The notes: generated by a model not told the origin, from the sequence alone. Counted from the first letter of the stretch, positions 10,708 through 22,507 are shown. The stretch: DNA of 64,000 bases from Deuterostichococcus epilithicus (GCA_033439295.1 JAVTLE010000007.1:248001-312000); one strand, 5' to 3'. Made by a program: numbers and translations.

Positions 10708-13080
10708 ATGGCGCACACCAGCTCAGCACAGTTTCTTCAGTCAGTGCCACTCACATGCGGAAGCGCTTTCGCCACACCGCCTGCGGCTCCGTGCAGACTT
10801 TTGATGCCGCGATTGCAGAGGTTACAGTTTGCTGTGCAAGAAGTGCCAGCAGCTAGGCTTTTGCTGCAACGGCATAGAGTCACGGCTGCTCGTGCCGCCG
10901 GCGCGGATGAAGTGGTCCCACCAGCTCCTCCAGCGCCGCAGCTGTCCCAGGCAGTGCCTGGAGATGCCCCGCGGCTGCTGAGGACGGCCACGCAGTGCCT
11001 ACTCTGCGGCGTGGTGGTAGCTGCCGCAGCGGCGCTGCTGCCCGCTGCCTCCTGGGCAGCCTCAGCATCAGCGGGGAACCCGACGAACTTTCTTGCACGT
11101 GCGTAACATGCCAGCGTGCTCAGCCTGCAGCAGACCCAGCATAAACTGTGCTGTGGCCTCGAGCTGCCGCCTTCAGCATACACAACGCTGGGTTGCGCTG
11201 GAGCAAAAGTCATTTCGCATTGCGCCAATGCGAGTTCAGCTGAGCAATGAACAACATGTTCATGGAGCATGCCCAGGCTGTATGACTTGAAGGGATGCAC
11301 GCAGGGCTGCTGGACTTCGTGCTCCACCTGGACGAGCACCTGGGCCGCATCATCGCGGAGCAGGGCACCACGCGCGCCTATGCGCTGCTGGCCGGCATCG
11401 TATTCTGTGAGACCGGCCTGGTGCGCCGGGAAGCATCTTGAAGCATGCCCCATTGGTGTGGCCAAGTCTGCTGGCCTTCCAACCTTGCAAGAATGTGGAC
11501 CAATGCTTCTGCGCCAAGCGGAGTATCAGCGGCAATTCCCTCCAGGCCTCGAGGCTGTGCCCGCATGCAGATGCAGCTCCTGCGCAGGAGGCCAGCTCCC
11601 TTCACGGCTGTTTTGAATTACAGGTGGTGACGCCCTTTCTGCCAGGCGACTCGCTGCTGTTTGCGGCTGGCACGCTGGCGGCGCTCGGCCACCTCGGTCT
11701 GGTGCCGCTGTTGGGCATCTTCATTGTCGCCGCGACGCTCGGCGACGCTGTCAACTATGCCGTTGGCCAGTTTCTCGGTGCGTGTCCACTGTGGCGGTGC
11801 CCCTCGACCCTTGAAACTCGTTTAGTGTACTAGATAGGAGTGTACTAGATAGGACAGGCGGCCGGCCCGACCGCGGTGCGTGCGCGCCGCAGTGGCCCCA
11901 CCTGTGGATGCCTTCACAAGCACTTCACTCGGATTCTCGAGCCCCTGTTCGGTTGGGCACTACCTCCGTGCGGACTGGCGACGGCAACCCTCTACCCGAT
12001 GCCCTGCGATCCTGATTGTCGTCCTGCAAGAGTCCTCGAACGTGATGTCTGCGATGACCCTGCGGCTGTCACGTCTGCAATGCGAGCAACATTGGAAGCA
12101 CCAGCTGCCTGCGATATTGTGCCCCAGATGGCATGCGTCAGGGCTTGTAGGCACGTTGCTGAAAGCAGGAAGCAGACGGAATCTCGCTGTGTCAATCCGT
12201 TCAGGGCGCTATCTCATGCTGGTGCCTCTGGGGACCTGAACCCCACATCCAAACACATGTGGCCCGCAGGCCGCAAAGCGCTGCAGTCGCGGGCGGTCAA
12301 CCCGGCCTACGTGGAGAAGACCCAGAAATTTTATGCCAAGCACGGCGGCAAGACGGTGGTGCTGGCGCGCTTCGTGCCTATAGTGCGCACCTTTGCGCCC
12401 TTCGTCGCCGGCGTTGGCAGCATGCACTACTCCACCTTCGCCATGTGCGCTTTTGCTTCTGTCCGGCGCCCCTGCCTGCCCTTGCGGCCAGTTCTGAAAC
12501 TTGCAGCATGCACTGCTCCACCTTTGCCATCTGCGTGCAATTTTCTTCTGGTGTTGTCAAGGCCCTACGTCTGGCCTGCTGGCCGGCTGCCGCTTGCTGG
12601 CTGCACATTGCGGCATCGCCGTACCGCTAATTGCCATGTGGAAGCACCCCTGCACGAGGCGCCCACGTCTCTGCTGCTAGGATTTTTGCACATCCTGGCT
12701 CCAGAGAGGCGCGGTATCTGCCTGCAGGGCGATTCAAACTGTGTATCATGCGAGTGATAGCATCAGCGAAGCTACTTCAGTACACAATCCTGCTCACATG
12801 CCTGCAAGGCACCTGCTAGAAGTCCAGCCCACTTTCCGGAAGGAGCCGTCACATTTCGCACAGGTACAACATCGGGGGCGCGGTGCTGTGGTCGGTGCTC
12901 TTTGTGGGCGGGGGGTTTTTGTTCGGCAACCTGCCCTTCGTACAGCACAACTTTACGGCAGTCGTGCTGGCGATTGTTGCGGTGTCCGTGCTGCCAGTTA
13001 TCTATGAGGTCTGGGCTGCGTGGAAGGAGGAAGCGGAGTCGCATGGTGAGCCGCCCTCCTCCAGCCCTGGAGCGGCGTGA
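10708..13080 (+). CDS. DedA / VTT-family membrane protein, probably plastid
   Basis: Five exons: 10708-11098, 11305-11420, 11624-11777, 12270-12444, 12864-13080; 350 residues. The first ~125 residues are Ala/Arg/Ser-rich with no acidic cluster near the start, consistent with a transit peptide, followed by one hydrophobic stretch ([18 protein letters not shown]). The DedA core follows: [19 protein letters not shown], the [15 protein letters not shown] motif, the conserved [16 protein letters not shown] (family F/YxRxxPxxR), and two late membrane segments ([18 protein letters not shown] and [17 protein letters not shown]). Family knowledge: DedA proteins act in membrane homeostasis and are proposed lipid scramblases or flippases. 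Plastid location is inferred from the leader. Intron 3 holds a 15-bp duplication and intron 4 a copy of the exon 4 end. Confidence 0.9.
11824..11853. repeat. 15-bp perfect tandem duplication
   Basis: AGTGTACTAGATAGG occurs twice head to tail at 11824-11838 and 11839-11853, within DedA intron 3. The exact identity suggests a recent duplication. Confidence 0.9.
12501..12544 (+). repeat. Degenerate copy of DedA exon 4 end
   Basis: The real exon end at 12417-12444 (GCAGCATGCACTACTCCACC, then TTCGCCAT and the donor GTGCGC) is echoed at 12503-12544 by GCAGCATGCACTGCTCCACC and TTTGCCATCTGCGTGCAATT. The copy lies in the intron about 86 bp downstream and retains a GCGTGC-like pseudo-donor. Confidence 0.8.
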
Positions 13081-13726
13081 GCAGGGAGCAGAGGCTGTAC
13101 TCGCGGGATCCATCACTGAAGGGTTCAGTACACCTGGCACCTCTATTGACAGCAAGCCTCAGTGGGGCGCATAATTTCAGATCGCGACCAGTTTGATACC
13201 TTCAACATGAAGGACTATTTTCGGTGCAATAATAATCGAGGGGATGCATCGTTTGCGACGCGGTCGATTGAGGAGGTGCAGAGGAGTAGATAATGTTTGG
13301 ACATGCATCGCCAGGGCAATTGCATTTTCGGTCCTGAAGGCGTCTGCTGAAGCCGGACGAACCAAGCTTCTCATCGTGAAGTGCACAGGCAGTCATCGCG
13401 ACGAATTGCGTCCACACTGCATGCATGCACCTGCACACAAACTGCATGCGAATGTTTGATGGCGGGCAACCGTCCGCGCTGGAGCGGCGCCCAATCTCCT
13501 ACTGTTTGTGCCTCTACTGATTTGACGAATTGGTGGTGGGACACCGCGCGATTGTGTTCCGCTTGATCTGATGCTCACGTTCTATCCTGCGCCGTGCCAT
13601 TCACAGCATGATGCCGCCAAGGGTCCATGCCGGCCGTGTTGGCGCGGCACTGCTGCCGCATGCTAGCCATGTCTGGGGCTCAACCGCGCTGCGGCTCGAC
13701 GAGCGTGCTGTTCCACAAAGCCTGGT
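13081..13726. other. Convergent spacer DedA / profilin
   Basis: This 646-bp region between two 3' ends has no recognisable exon, repeat or RNA gene. It presumably holds both 3' UTRs. Confidence 0.5.
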
Positions 13727-14221
13727 TCAGATGCCCTGGCCCACCAGGTAGTCACCCAGGCCCTCCACCACCGTGTTGCAGTCCGCAGGCTGCACGCCTT
13801 CGTCATAGATGCCAAACACGACGGCCGAGACGGTCTTCTTGATCGTCACGCCCTTGCTCTTGTTCTCCTTGCCGCGGCCGCGGATGACAGCGCCCGGCTC
13901 GCCGGCCAGCAGCATGAACTTCTCGCCTCCAAGCCACAAGCCATTGGCTGCAAGGTCGCTGGTGTCGTCGAAGCCGCTCACGATTTTGGCGACCTGGGCG
14001 CCAGAAGAACGCAAATTTGTAGCTTCCTTGGGCGAGATATCAAGCGCCAGGGGTTACGGATGCGCATCAACGCCGAGCACCTCTCCATCAAGTAGTTCAG
14101 GGAAGTCGTTATTTTGCGCCCACACGCCGCCGTCCTGCCCAACGATCGCTGCCGCAGTGAGCACGCCTCCGTGGGGCAGCTGGCACAGCAAGTGGTCGTC
14201 GACGTATGATTGCCAGCTCAT
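13727..14221 (-). CDS. PRF: Profilin
   Basis: Two exons: 14081-14221 (47 codons, starts [11 protein letters not shown]) and 13727-13993 (88 codons plus stop); 135 residues, typical for profilin. The N-terminal helix with the conserved WQSYVD and the start of the core ([16 protein letters not shown]) are in exon 1. Exon 2 carries [20 protein letters not shown], the basic linker [17 protein letters not shown], the [14 protein letters not shown] strand and the C-terminal helix ending GDYLVGQGI. Family knowledge: it binds G-actin, poly-proline and phosphoinositides and controls actin assembly in the cytosol. The gene is divergent with the HY5-like bZIP gene, 536 bp apart. Confidence 0.96.
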
Positions 14222-14757
14222 CGGAGTGGCTGCAAGAACTTTCGGATGGAGACTGACTCCAAGCCGCGGTGCCGTATGTGTGTTGGTGTTTCGGGACGGC
14301 GCGTTTCAAAGAGTTGGCGATGCTGTTAGACGGGCGATGGTTAGCTACAAATTTGCGGCATGCGATTAAATAATATGTAATTGCGCCGAGAGGAAGTTGT
14401 GTGGGGGATAGTAAGTCCGGTTGGAAGATTTAGCATCCTTTGACATGTCGAAGGCGATAAGCGGGCAAGGCGCGACGGTCACGTGACATTTTCAGGGTAT
14501 TCGCCGTATTCCGTAAGATATAGAATTTCAAGTGAGTTGCAAGTGTTGCAGTCCCTGCCAGCACGGCGTCGGAAGGCAGGTGCAGCGAACCACACAAAGC
14601 AACCATTTCGCACCCCAGCGTGTGGTGGCAGGGGCAGGCACAGTTGAAAAGTTGCGGAGCGGGGCTTACTACCGTTATCGGCCGGAGGGGCCGCCGCGTG
14701 GGGCGCTTCGCCTGCCGCGGGCCAGCTCAAGTGTACTTGCCAAAGCGCTGAACACCC
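14222..14757. promoter_or_regulatory. Divergent spacer profilin / HY5-like bZIP
   Basis: 536 bp between two start codons, probably a bidirectional promoter. An AT-richer patch (ATTAAATAATATGTAATTGC, about 14365-14384) lies closer to profilin. A CACGTG-core G-box half (GTCACGTGAC, 14479-14488) is present; HY5-type bZIPs bind ACGT cores, so autoregulation is conceivable but is inference only. Confidence 0.4.
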
Positions 14758-16342
14758 ATGAACCAGCCAGGCCGTCCGCAACTTGCAGCGGATAGTTTCG
14801 GGGATGCGGAAGTGCCCAGGCTGGTAGCGGCGCTGCCAGGGCAGGCTGATTGGGGGGACAAGGGATTTGCGCTTTCCGGCGTCGGGCCCTGCCTGGGTCA
14901 AAGTGCGTACACCCTCCCCGCTCTAACTTGTTTTGCTTCCTTTCCTGCTGCTGTCTAACACGCGACGTATCACTCGCAGCCACGCCCTGGCGATCGTGCC
15001 CGATACCCTGCTGGGAGCCGATGCTGCACATCGCTGCACCAGCTACAGTCTGTGCTCTCCCGCGCAGGCTCGCTGCACGTGCCGGCGGTGCCCGGCCAGC
15101 TGCCGCAACACCTGGCGCACCTGGTGCCACAGATGCCGAACGGCAAGCCGGCATCGGCCGCCAACCGGCTGACTCGCGCGCAGCAGTCCGAACTGGAGAT
15201 GGCCCGCCGCCGCGCGCAGAAGGCCGCCCAGGGCAAGGCCGCCAATACGGCGTCCGCGCGGCGGGCCAAGCGCCGCGCCTCGGACAGCGACGGCGGCGGC
15301 TCTGATGAGGAGCTGCAGCACAAGCTGTCGACTGTGACAGACGAAAAGGAGGCCAAGCGCCTGAAGAGGTGGAGCGTTGAGCCTGTTTACGACAGAACGA
15401 ATCAAATTGTGCTGTTTCCTTCACTCAAAGTCTGGCGTAGCCGCCTAGGCTGGCCGGGAACAGGATGGGCTCGGGCTTGCGTCTGCCAGGGTAGTGGCGG
15501 GGGCATGCGGCACCATTAGGCGGTCGGGCTCTGCAGGACGCGCTGTACGTTTGCTGGCGCCGACGCTGCGGAAGCCTTGCTCAATGCAAATATCACTGAG
15601 TCTTGATGAGACTATCGGCAGGAACAAGTTCCACTTGTCCAGTGCCAAAGTATTTACTCGAGTGGCGCATGTGGCCTGTGCCACAGCGGCCAGTGCTCGG
15701 ATTGCAGGCTGCCAAAGCCAAGATGCCGTCCAGACCAGGGCTGTGCTGCCAACCTTGCAAATCCCAAAGCTTTTCCACTCACCATGCGACTCCTCCCTTG
15801 CGACCCCTACAGGCTGCTGCGCAATCGGGTGTCGGCGCAGCAGGCGCGTGAGCGCAAGAAGTCGTACGTCGCCACCCTGGAGGAGAAGGCACGACTGCAG
15901 GAGCAGCGGCTGGCGGAAGCAGAGCAGCGCATCAAGACTCTCGAGCGCGAGAACATCATGCTGCGCTCCGTCATGAAGAACATGCAGGCGTGCAGCGCTG
16001 CCAACTCTCAGCTCCATGCTGTGCGGGAACCTCGGGCTTACAGGGTTCGAGAGCACCTTCTGTTCGGACCCTGTGTGCAGCAACCGCAAGACCCTATTGC
16101 CTGCCAAGGGGCCGCAGCTTCATAGTCTGTGCCTTCGTCGTCTTTAGTCGCTGCTGCACATGGAAACCTGCGCGAAGTCTTCAAGTTCACTTGTTCGAGG
16201 CACTACCTAGTCTTTGATCCTTCATTTTGCAATGCTACAGGGTGACCAGACCGCTGCGGAGGAGCCTGGCACCGTGCCAATGGATCGCACTGAGGCAGCT
16301 GTACCCATCATCTCGTCCTACCCTCGTTCATCGGCGTTCTGA
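14758..16342 (+). CDS. HY5: HY5-like bZIP transcription factor
   Basis: Four exons: 14758-14896, 15068-15368, 15813-15987 (or to 16018), 16241-16342; about 238 residues. The basic region RLLRNRVSAQQARERKKSYV has the bZIP N-x7-R spacing and matches plant HY5 almost residue for residue. It is followed by a leucine zipper of about four heptads (LEEKARLQEQRLAEAEQRI, LERENIMLR). The N-terminus has DAEVPRLV, resembling the acidic/Val-Pro motif that binds COP1 WD40 domains in plants. Exon 2 is Ala/Arg-rich and ends in an acidic stretch (SDSDGGGSDEE). The exon 3 donor is either CAG|GCGTGC (GC type) or GCT|GTGCGG; both keep phase. The short C-terminus ends PRSSAF. In plants HY5 drives light-responsive transcription in the nucleus; the algal role is inferred. 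Confidence 0.9.
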
Positions 16343-17065
16343 GGGCACCCACGTTTTGCATGACGCTGCGCCGCAACGCAGCTTGCAGCAGCTCCTCCGA
16401 TGCGGCACCGCACGCCACGGCAGTCGGCCGCTGTGTAGCCCCTTCGAGCCGGCCACTCTGACACCAATTCAAGGCGGTCGCAGCAGGTGCTCCAGCTCGC
16501 AGGCGTTGCTCCTCTCGGCAGCAGATTGCTTCTGTTCAGAGGCAGTTGCCAGAGCCCAAGACCTCAGGCGCTCCAGCGCTTGGTGTACCCTAGACCCTGA
16601 TTTCGATGTTTCTGACTGCCCCACTATTCGATTGCAACACGATTTCTCGAAGGCCGCCCAGGCTCCCAACGGTGATTAATGTTTAGGTGGTGCTGGGCTT
16701 GCACGGGGCATGCATATCTTGCGCAGTCAGGCACCTCCAGTTTTGAGCAGCATCTCGTGGTTGGTGCCATGGCACATCTGTTGTAGTTAGGGTGTGTCCT
16801 TCATTGAATTTCATGCTTTGTAAATCTTTCCTGGTTCAGTTGGAACTTGGGTCTTTACTGCCCTGTGTTATAATTGTTCCATTGGGGCATTTTTTGACAA
16901 TGCATGACGCGCGGATGACGAGCAATCTGCACAAGTCCCTTATTGTTGTGCCCTATTATAATACCTATATGGCACATTGCTACACCAACACGCTTTCCAG
17001 TCAGCTTGTGCACACAACTGGTTGCACGAGCTGTCCGGTTCCAAAGTTTGTGACCCTGACCGTCT
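16343..17065. other. Convergent spacer HY5-like / ALG12
   Basis: No gene was seen. TGTAA, the usual green-algal polyadenylation motif, occurs at about 16818 on the plus strand (CTTTGTAAATC), some 475 bp after the bZIP stop, and could end that transcript. The motif assignment is from family knowledge, not tested here. Confidence 0.4.
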
Positions 17066-18771
17066 CTACAGGCGCTCATGTGTATACACAGCCGGCTGCA
17101 GGCAGAGCGCGACAGGAGACATTGGTGCCTGCAGGACCTGCCGCCAGGGCTGTCGTCGGATCACGACTCGCTGGAAGCCCATGGTCTTGGCTTTCAGCAC
17201 ATACCTGCGCAGATATACAGGGTCAGTATATAGATATAGGGTCAGTGCGCTCTGCAGTCGTCCAATTCGACGCCGTGAGGCCGACATTCGTGGCCATCTC
17301 CGCAGTTGCGTCCCTCAGCAGTGCCATGGGACCTGGGAACAAGGTGGCAATGGGGCGCCGCTTGGGCGGTACACAAAATGCAGCTGCGGCAAAGTATGCA
17401 GCGGGCGCTGGCAGAGGCCGTACAGGCGCAGGTGGACAACTGGCGGGGAGGTGCGCACCCGGGGAGGTGCCGCTCTGCGCTGAGGGCGTGGGTGGCGTTG
17501 ATGGTGGGCAGGCCGTCCAATGCCTCTGCCTGGATACGAATTGAAGACAGACAGTGAAAAGTCGATTTAAATTTCATTTGCCAGTGGCTGTACTCTGTGT
17601 CTGCAAGGCCGAATGCTGCACCAAGCGTTGCATAGCCTGCCATTCGCAGAGTGCAGCGCCAGGTCGGATGCCGTTTACCTTGTCAACCACCCAGCCCTGG
17701 TCTGCTTCCAGGAAGCGGCTGACGCCCGACATTGCTGGCAGCACGCCGATGTGGAGAGTGCACGGCCCACCCTGCGCGGCGCATAATGTCAGCCGCAGTC
17801 AGGCACTAAGCTGATTTGGCAGCAGCAGCAGCGAGACGGGCCGCTGACCGCCTGGGCAGCATGTCTGCTGCTGCAAGTTTGCGCCATCGAAGCTCCAACA
17901 CATCCACCTTTGCCATGTGGCACACCTCTGGTGAGCCGGGCTGAGCTGCATACATCTGCTGCATGGCAGCGCCGCCTGGGTAGTTGTAATGCGACGCCTT
18001 GGTCGCAAGCAGCACGACACCCAGGCAGCCAATTGCCGCAGCACCGAGGGCCGCATTCCACAGGGCTGCAGTAAGCCATTGCCGGCGGGCCATCTTCCAG
18101 ATGCGAGCCAGGGCTGCGGCGGCCGCAACGTTGAACAGCGGCAGCACCGGGAACAGGAACCTGACCTGCGTGGCGGTTGGAAAGAAATTCTCGAGCCTGC
18201 TGGGCTGTAGACGCGCCGGGTTTGAGATCGCGGCCGAGCACCGGCGCACTTTATGACTATCTGGGCAGGGTTCCTAGTGCAGTTTTCGACAGCATGCTCT
18301 GCACGTGTTGTGGGGCGATGCCGGTGAGGCAGCAGCTGCCGCACCATTTGCACTGCCGTTCACCAGCATCGCCGCTCTGGCAGAAAGCGACGCACGCAAC
18401 CGGTGCAGTCACTGCGTCGCTCCTGAAAGGAATTCAGTCAACCCGCAGACTTTTTGACGTGGGAATGATTCGCTCGAACAAGGTTGGCACCTCCTTGTGC
18501 GGTAGGATCGAGTACAGCGCCACGTATATTGCCGCCACGCCCGCCGCCGGCCGCACCCGGGGATCCAGCGCAGCGCCCAGTGGCGCCAGGGGCAGCGCGA
18601 TCAGCAGCGCGCGCGGCAGCGCCGACGTCCAGTACCAGTGCCAGGGCTGCACACCCCAGGCGCCGCTCCTGCGGGTCGCAGAGGCATTCAATGCCGCGGA
18701 ATTCAAAAGACCATCAGCTCTGAACCACATCGCAGCCGCAAGCTGGAGGAGCCTCAACGAGCAAAGACTAG

Positions 18772-18839
<68 letters not shown>

Positions 18840-20640
18840 GCAGCGGCAGCGGCAGCGGCAGCAAGAACAGGGCAGCCTGAAATGGACGTCGCTCAGCAAA
18901 GTCAACTGCCCAGCGCATGCAATTTGTGGCATCGAATTGCAAGCAATGCAGAGGCGTGTTGAGGGTGGTGGATTTGTTTAGCAAAGCACTCAGCCCTGCT
19001 GACGCTATTGACACTGAGTCAACACCGCGCCATGGCTGCCTGGAGGCTCTGGGACAAGGCACCAGCCCCACTCAAACATAACCGCAATCAGCTACAGAAA
19101 CCGAGAAAAGTGTCGTATCAAGATTCGCGCACTTGTTGAGCACCACGTTGAACCAGAACACCTCGCCCTCCGGCCACAGCGGGTGCCTCCACAGCAGCGA
19201 GTCCGCTGGCGCTGTCGCTGCTATCGCCGCCGCCGCTGCCGCGAGGCCGGTAACAAGACCACTGGCGACGCCCAGGCGGCCAGAGCCCAGCAGCTGCAGG
19301 CCCACGAGTGCCAGCAGCAGTGCCACGTCGCACCGGAACACTGCCTGATGACATGGCAGCGCACACAGTAGGGAATTGTGGTTTCAAGGCATGATGCGCC
19401 AGTAGCGGCATCGCATCGCACTGGAACACCACCTGCGGACGCGCGAAGGAAATGGGGTTTGGGGCGCGGTCAGATTGGAGCCTGCCTTGGGGCGCCATGC
19501 CGCACAAGGACACTGCCTGCAGGGCAGCCCGCAGCTGATGGTTTTGGATTTTGAAGGACTTTGCTCTGCGGGCGGGGTCGGGCTGGGCGCGACCGGAGCC
19601 TCTGAGTGCTGCAGCGGCCTCGTCTGCCAGCCTGGCTGCAGCACTTGGCTGCAACGGTCATGCTGGGTGCTGCTGATCTCGAAACTGACTGCTGTCTGCC
19701 GCGCAGCTTGGCGGCGCAGCGCACCAACGCAACTACAGTAACTACAGCAGTGCAGGGGCGCTGGCCTTCTTGTCGACGGCGTTGACGAGCGCTTGGCAGA
19801 GGCATAAAGCTCACCGTCGTCAGCGTCAGCAGGGTGACCACCCAGCGCGGCCGCCGCGCACGCAACCAGTCTGCATACGCCGCGCAGCACAACGCCAGAG
19901 CAAAGGTGTTCGGCAGCGGCCGGCTCGCGTAGAAGGGAATGTGGAACTGCACGGCGATAAGCGCCGCAAAGCACCCGGCCGCCAGCGGGCCGACGGTCGC
20001 CGCCACCGCCCGCTGCAGCGATGCCATGCCGCAGGCCACCAGCAGGGCCTGCAGCAGTCAATCCGCCGGAGGCAGTCCGGAGCGAATCGGCAGCCACAGC
20101 AACATCGCATGGCACTGTCTGGGTCCGATGTCACTCCTGCTGAACATCAGGTGAGCAGCGCATATGACCCAGTTCCAGTGGTGGCCAACACAACAAGCGA
20201 ATAGATGCGGCTTGCGCACCAGCGTTGCGCGAGCGACATACAGGCCGCACAGCTTCGAGCAGCCAAGCGCCTTGGCGGCGGCCACGAGCGGCGCGGAGAT
20301 GCCCGCAAGGATCGCCGGGCCTGTCACCAGCAGTTTGCGAGGCACTTGGTATTAACGAGAGAAACCGTCGGAATGTGTGGATTTAAGCATCAGATTCTCA
20401 TTGTGCCAAGGATGGCGCTGCAGCACTGGACGGCTCACCAGCGAAGGTCCTCGGAACCACCCCAGGGAACTCGTTGTGGTCATATGCTGCCAGATTGTTG
20501 CGGTGAAAGATCAGGTCGTGCGTGGCCTGGACGTTGAAGCTCTCTTCCACTTTGGTGTATGGTGCGTTGGCAATGTGCAGCATCACCACAACGAAGAAGA
20601 CGCAGCTCCGGAACGAGGCCATCTGTCCAAAAGCAATCAA
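17066..20640 (-). CDS. ALG12: ALG12 Dol-P-Man alpha-1,6-mannosyltransferase
   Basis: Nine exons, 5' to 3': 20439-20640, 20220-20320, 19815-20048, 19133-19344, 18491-18668, 17926-18165, 17679-17771, 17459-17529, 17066-17204; 489 residues, or 483 from the second Met at 20622 (human 488). The N-terminus has the GT22 luminal motif [16 protein letters not shown] and [10 protein letters not shown]. Later signatures are [56 protein letters not shown] and SHYNYPGG. The C-terminal exons ([20 protein letters not shown]) are divergent but join in phase. Family knowledge: adds the eighth mannose to the lipid-linked N-glycan precursor in the ER lumen (EC 2.4.1.260), a multi-pass ER membrane enzyme. Intron 4 holds 21 CAG units and intron 3 a copy of the exon 4 start. 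Divergent with LeuRS. Confidence 0.93.
18775..18837. repeat. (CAG)21 microsatellite
   Basis: Twenty-one uninterrupted CAG units on the plus strand, followed by interrupted CCG CAG CGG CAG units to about 18860. It lies in ALG12 intron 4, so the transcribed strand reads CTG. Long poly-Ser, poly-Gln and poly-Ala frames here are artefacts of the repeat. Confidence 0.95.
19391..19433 (-). repeat. Degenerate copy of ALG12 exon 4 start
   Basis: On the minus strand the real exon 4 start reads GCAGTGTTCCGGTGCGACGT after its acceptor (19344 downward). About 88 bp upstream in intron 3, CAGGTGGTGTTCCAGTGCGA then TGCGATGCCGCTACTGGCGC repeats it with substitutions, including the CAG acceptor. Confidence 0.8.
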
Positions 20641-21037
20641 TCCAGATTTTCACATGTGTATAATTCACCGGTTCAGATCCACTTCTGTCCAGAGGGAACT
20701 TGCGTCGCGATCATGCCGCTGGTGCAGCGGCGCGGCGCTGTTATTTGCCAAATTCGTTGCACCATCGGCGACTTCAAGACAATTGTGCTGCGCGTGCGAC
20801 TCTGCTTTGTCACTGTGTTTGAACCATACTTGGATGTCGTAAGATAACAGTGGTCTGCTGCAGAATGGCCATGAAGTCATGAACGGTAATCTCGAGTCGT
20901 CAGGCCGCTGGCGACAGGCATCATGGTGCCAAGAAAGATGCACGGCTGCAAGTGGCCATTTGGGCAATACTGTATGTATCGCCTGGTAGAAAAGTTCATC
21001 GTGCTGCCTGCTCGTGCTTGTACAGAGCGCACCAGCC
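20641..21037. promoter_or_regulatory. Divergent spacer ALG12 / LeuRS
   Basis: Only 397 bp separate the two start codons, so the promoters are adjacent or shared. No TATA element or repeated motif was recognised. Confidence 0.4.
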
Positions 21038-22466
21038 ATGACGGACCAGACAGAGGTGGGCTGTGCTTCGCAGTGCACCACTTTGTCAGCTTCTTGCGAC
21101 TGCAGATCGTGGCTAGAACTACCAAGACGTCAGTCATGTGCATGCCTTTGAGGTTTCCGATTCGATGACAGTGCATCCTGTCTGACAGCACCTCGGCCGC
21201 CAACATAAGAGGCAGAGCTGCCATCACCCGTACTAGCCTCTGTTCGCAGGGCCAGGGCAGCCATGCGCGGCGCGATGACATGCTGCGGTGGCAGGAAGCG
21301 GCGCAGCGCAAGTGGCAGGAGGCCAAGGTGTTTGAGGAGGATGCGCCCTTGGAAGGTGTGGCAGCCTCCAGCCTGCCGGCAGCCGGCAGCCGCACCATGC
21401 TACGGAGCTCTGCCATTTCATGCGAGCGCATCGACTCGCCGATGCCTGGCTGGTTCGAACTCATGAACAGAGCCGGCTAGGGCGATCTGCAGTGCTGGGT
21501 AGTCCATGTCGGCGGCGCCCTGAGGCGATTCGAATGCTGCGCCCGCAGGCGAGGGCGGGCCAGACGAAAAGTTCTTCGGCACTTTCCCCTACCCCTACAT
21601 GAACGGACTGCTGCACCTGGGCCACGCCTTCTCGCTGTCTAAGGTGAGTGCACGCCTTGCTGGCAGTCGACCCTGAAGCCCGCCGCCGTGGCAGAGCACT
21701 TGCTGTGCCCTGCACGTGCACTCCTGCCCCTTCGTGCTTGGAGGTGCTTGTGTGCAGCAGGGAGAGGCTCAGAATGGGTTGTCACGTGCCGCGCTGGAGG
21801 AGGTTGCGCCACTGCATGCTCATCGCCCCAAAGCTGCGAGGCTGAAACCGTATGCGCTGCCCTAGCGCAGCTGGTATTTGCGGCGGCGTTCCACAAGCTG
21901 GACGGGAAGCACGTGCTGTTCCCCCAGGGCTTCCACTGCACTGGTATGCCCATCAAGGTGTGAGCCCGTGGGAGGTGTGCGATGCTACTCGTGCTGGCAA
22001 TGCTGCCTGGGACGCACGACGGCATGACTTGCTTCCCTGCCGGCTGGCTGGTATGCCGCCTGAAGATGCATGTTGTCTGTGCAACCATTCTGACATGGCA
22101 TTTGCAGTCATCTCATGCGATTTGTGTCCCTCGTCCAAATTGCAAGTCTGCATGATCATACGACCAATTTGCCATCATTTGAGCAGGCGTGCGCGGACAA
22201 GTTGGACCAGGAGATCACGCAGTACGGCAACCCGCCGGAGTTCCCGCCCGAGGAGCCAGATGCGCCCGACGTCCTCAAGGTTTCTAGTCAGCATCGAGTG
22301 TCCTTTTCGGCCTTGTTTCTTGCCCGGGGAGATGATTTGTTATGGTGATGCACTGGGGCACGCAGGGCTCTGTATGCATGGGTCTGGACAGTGCGGCGGC
22401 AGAAGCCACAGTGATGGCGGCAGTCTGACATTGGCGGCGGTGGCGGTGGCAGCGGCAGTAGGGAAT

Positions 22467-22507
<41 letters not shown>

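Noticed and set aside
18638-18880. Poly-Ser, poly-Gln, poly-Ala and poly-Leu frames
   Set aside because: They are six-frame readings of the intronic CAG tract in ALG12, not coding sequence.
22471-22503. CAG tract considered as coding poly-Gln in LeuRS
   Set aside because: It lies between the exon 5 donor at 22280 and the exon 6 acceptor at 22661, and LeuRS has no poly-Gln at this place.
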